NCBI GenBank assembly: GCA_913048545.1
Contig: CAJWWH010000082.1
Span: 1 to 7,552 of the forward strand
DNA: 7,552 nucleotides
Source: an uncultured Opitutia bacterium
GTDB lineage: Bacteria; Verrucomicrobiota; Verrucomicrobiae; Opitutales; MB11C04
Reading direction: 5' to 3'
The notes beneath the pieces were generated by a model, which was not told where the DNA came from, did no database searches, and saw nothing but the letters and a program-made list of their open reading frames with translations. Position numbers and translations under genes: made by a program. This document shows, one piece after another, positions 6,331 to 7,552 of the stretch (its first letter is position 1; each line of letters begins with the position of its first letter).

Positions 6331-7552
6331 CTAAGACTTAAAAAGTGCGAGCATGGAATTCATTACTTCAGTTGGGACAAGGTATTCATTCTTGGCGTGA
6401 ATTCCGTCTCCAAAAATAACCGGATAATCGAGTTTGTTTTTTGGCCGTGTGCCATGGCTCCCCTTTACAAGTGCAGGATCCAATGGGATAAGGTCCATAT
6501 TGGTACGAAAACCCAATTTTTTCCCAATTAATTTTTTGACCACCTTTAAGGTGGGGAAGGAAATTTTTGGATCCACGAAAAGTTCAGCCGGATCGTATCC
6601 GTATTTTCTGTGTACATCCACGCATCTAGCAAAATCGGGGGCGAGTGAATCATCGAGCCAATGGTAATACGCAAACCAGGCATCCTCCTTTGAGAAAATT
6701 ACAAAATCTCCCGATCGCTCGTGGTTAAGTCCGGCTTCTTTCCGGGATTCGCCTTCGAGTATTTTTTCGACCCCCTCCATGCTTTCGAGGCAGTTTCGAA
6801 CTTCTTTTCGAAAACGAGGGGATTCATCTTGCAAATAAACATGGGCCACTTGGTGATCGGTGATTGTAAATGCTTTCGAGCCCCCACAATCGAGGTATTC
6901 CAGTCCCAGTTCATCTTTTATACTGAGCCATCCTTTATTCCGAAATACCCGGTTTGGGTAGATTACATTCTTAACCTCTGTAATCCCGTATTCTGAGAGA
7001 ATAATAAGGCGGATCCCTCTTTTTTCATAAAATGAAATAAGTTCGCCAACTACCTGATCAATTTCATTTAAGGCTTTGGAAATTTTTGGATCATTTGGTC
7101 CTAAACGCTGGAGGTCATAGTCAAGATGTGGAAGATAAACTAAAGATAAGTCGGGCGAGTGTTTCTCCTCGGTCCATTTGGCGGATTCAGCAATCCAGTT
7201 GGAGGAGGCAATCCCAGCTTTGGGTCCCCAAAACCCATGAAAAGGGAAGTCACCGAGGTCAGCCTTAATCTCTTCTCGTAAGTGCATTGGCTGGGTGTGC
7301 ACATCAAAGGATTTAAATCCGTCCGCCCGATAAAGTGGGCGTGGGGTGATCGAGTGATTCACTGATGAATGCATATTATACCACCAAAAAAGATTGGCAC
7401 AGGAAAAATCTTTTTTCTTTTCACGGAGAACATCCCAAATTTTTCTGCTCTGTACGAGTTGGTTGGACTGCTTCCAAAAGTGGTGTTCATTTAATTCCCG
7501 GTCATACCAACCATTTCCAACAATACCGTGCTCGTCGGGCATCTTTCTAGTC
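6331..7552 (-). CDS. Alkaline-phosphatase-superfamily (type I phosphodiesterase/nucleotide pyrophosphatase-like) protein, 5' partial
   Basis: This is the C-terminal part of a probable metal-dependent phosphodiesterase or phosphatase of the alkaline phosphatase superfamily; the substrate is unknown. The frame stays open to the right edge: codons for T-R-K precede the first in-window Met, so that Met (7542) is internal and the nucleophile/first metal site lies outside the window. Residues are numbered from that Met. Visible are HGIVGNGW (5-12), the post-nucleophile motif usual in this family; LPHLDYDLQRLGP (137-149), equivalent to the NPP 'PD...H..GP' metal loop; LSEYGIT (182-188), at the place of the usual 'SDHG'; ITDHQVAHVY (227-236); and GSHG (361-364), the late metal histidine. 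Compared with classical NPPs, one His reads Gln (145) and the Asp-His pair reads Glu-Tyr (184-185). The gene ends with TAG. It is separated from the MoxR operon by 137 bases and is probably a different transcription unit. Family assignment is firm, function is not. Confidence 0.85.
   Translation of the reverse strand, partial: TRKMPDEHGIVGNGWYDRELNEHHFWKQSNQLVQSRKIWDVLREKKKDFSCANLFWWYNMHSSVNHSITPRPLYRADGFKSFDVHTQPMHLREEIKADLGDFPFHGFWGPKAGIASSNWIAESAKWTEEKHSPDLSLVYLPHLDYDLQRLGPNDPKISKALNEIDQVVGELISFYEKRGIRLIILSEYGITEVKNVIYPNRVFRNKGWLSIKDELGLEYLDCGGSKAFTITDHQVAHVYLQDESPRFRKEVRNCLESMEGVEKILEGESRKEAGLNHERSGDFVIFSKEDAWFAYYHWLDDSLAPDFARCVDVHRKYGYDPAELFVDPKISFPTLKVVKKLIGKKLGFRTNMDLIPLDPALVKGSHGTRPKNKLDYPVIFGDGIHAKNEYLVPTEVMNSMLALFKS

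Noticed and set aside
1..7552. tRNA, rRNA, CRISPR array, insertion sequence or attachment site
   Set aside because: Reading both strands, I saw no cloverleaf-like or repeat-spacer pattern, no transposase or integrase motifs, and no terminal inverted repeats; coding sequence fills nearly all of the window.

Overview
The window shows one strand-biased block: every credible gene lies on the minus strand, so transcription runs from the right edge to the left edge. Protein family content suggests a member of the PVC group, most likely Verrucomicrobiota. The clues are a MoxR ATPase, a DUF58 protein and a large BatA-like membrane protein whose N-terminus carries the 'HLFNR...WGA.HLL' signature, plus a VWA protein with a PA14 domain. 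Moderate-to-low GC fits but does not prove this. The lineage is an inference from families, not from a marker gene.

Layout from right to left. (1) 7552-6331 is the 3' part of an alkaline-phosphatase-superfamily (type I phosphodiesterase/nucleotide pyrophosphatase-like) gene, open at the right edge. (2) 6330-6194 is a 137-base AT-rich gap with a perfect 8-bp inverted repeat; it probably holds the leader and promoter of the next operon. (3) 6193-5168 is a MoxR-family AAA+ ATPase. (4) 5146-4226 is a DUF58 protein with an intact MIDAS motif. (5) 4229-1851 is a 792-residue BatA-like membrane protein (N-terminal membrane helices, VWA, beta-rich region, class I glutamine-amidotransferase-like fold, C-terminal helix). 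It starts with GTG and overlaps the DUF58 stop by four bases. (6) 1854-1 is a second membrane-anchored VWA protein with a PA14 domain inserted inside the VWA fold. It overlaps the previous stop by four bases (ATGA) and is still open at the left edge.

Genes 3 to 6 form a translationally coupled MoxR/VWA operon. By family knowledge, the MoxR ATPase acts as a chaperone-like partner that remodels or activates the metal-binding VWA proteins. DUF58 would be the cytosolic partner, and the two membrane proteins would present VWA domains outside the cytoplasmic membrane. The actual substrate cannot be read from sequence.

The most striking point is at the left end. The reading frame of gene 6 is open for 618 codons, but from about residue 497 (position about 366 down to 1) it is no longer a VWA protein. 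It becomes the cap domain of a soluble-epoxide-hydrolase-type alpha/beta hydrolase, including both epoxide-activating tyrosines. The switch falls where the last VWA strand ('SDG') should follow, and both partners are cut internally. Leucine codon choice changes at the same place. A chimeric join (assembly artefact) is the simplest explanation; a real recombination is the alternative. No RNA genes, CRISPR arrays or insertion sequences were recognised.
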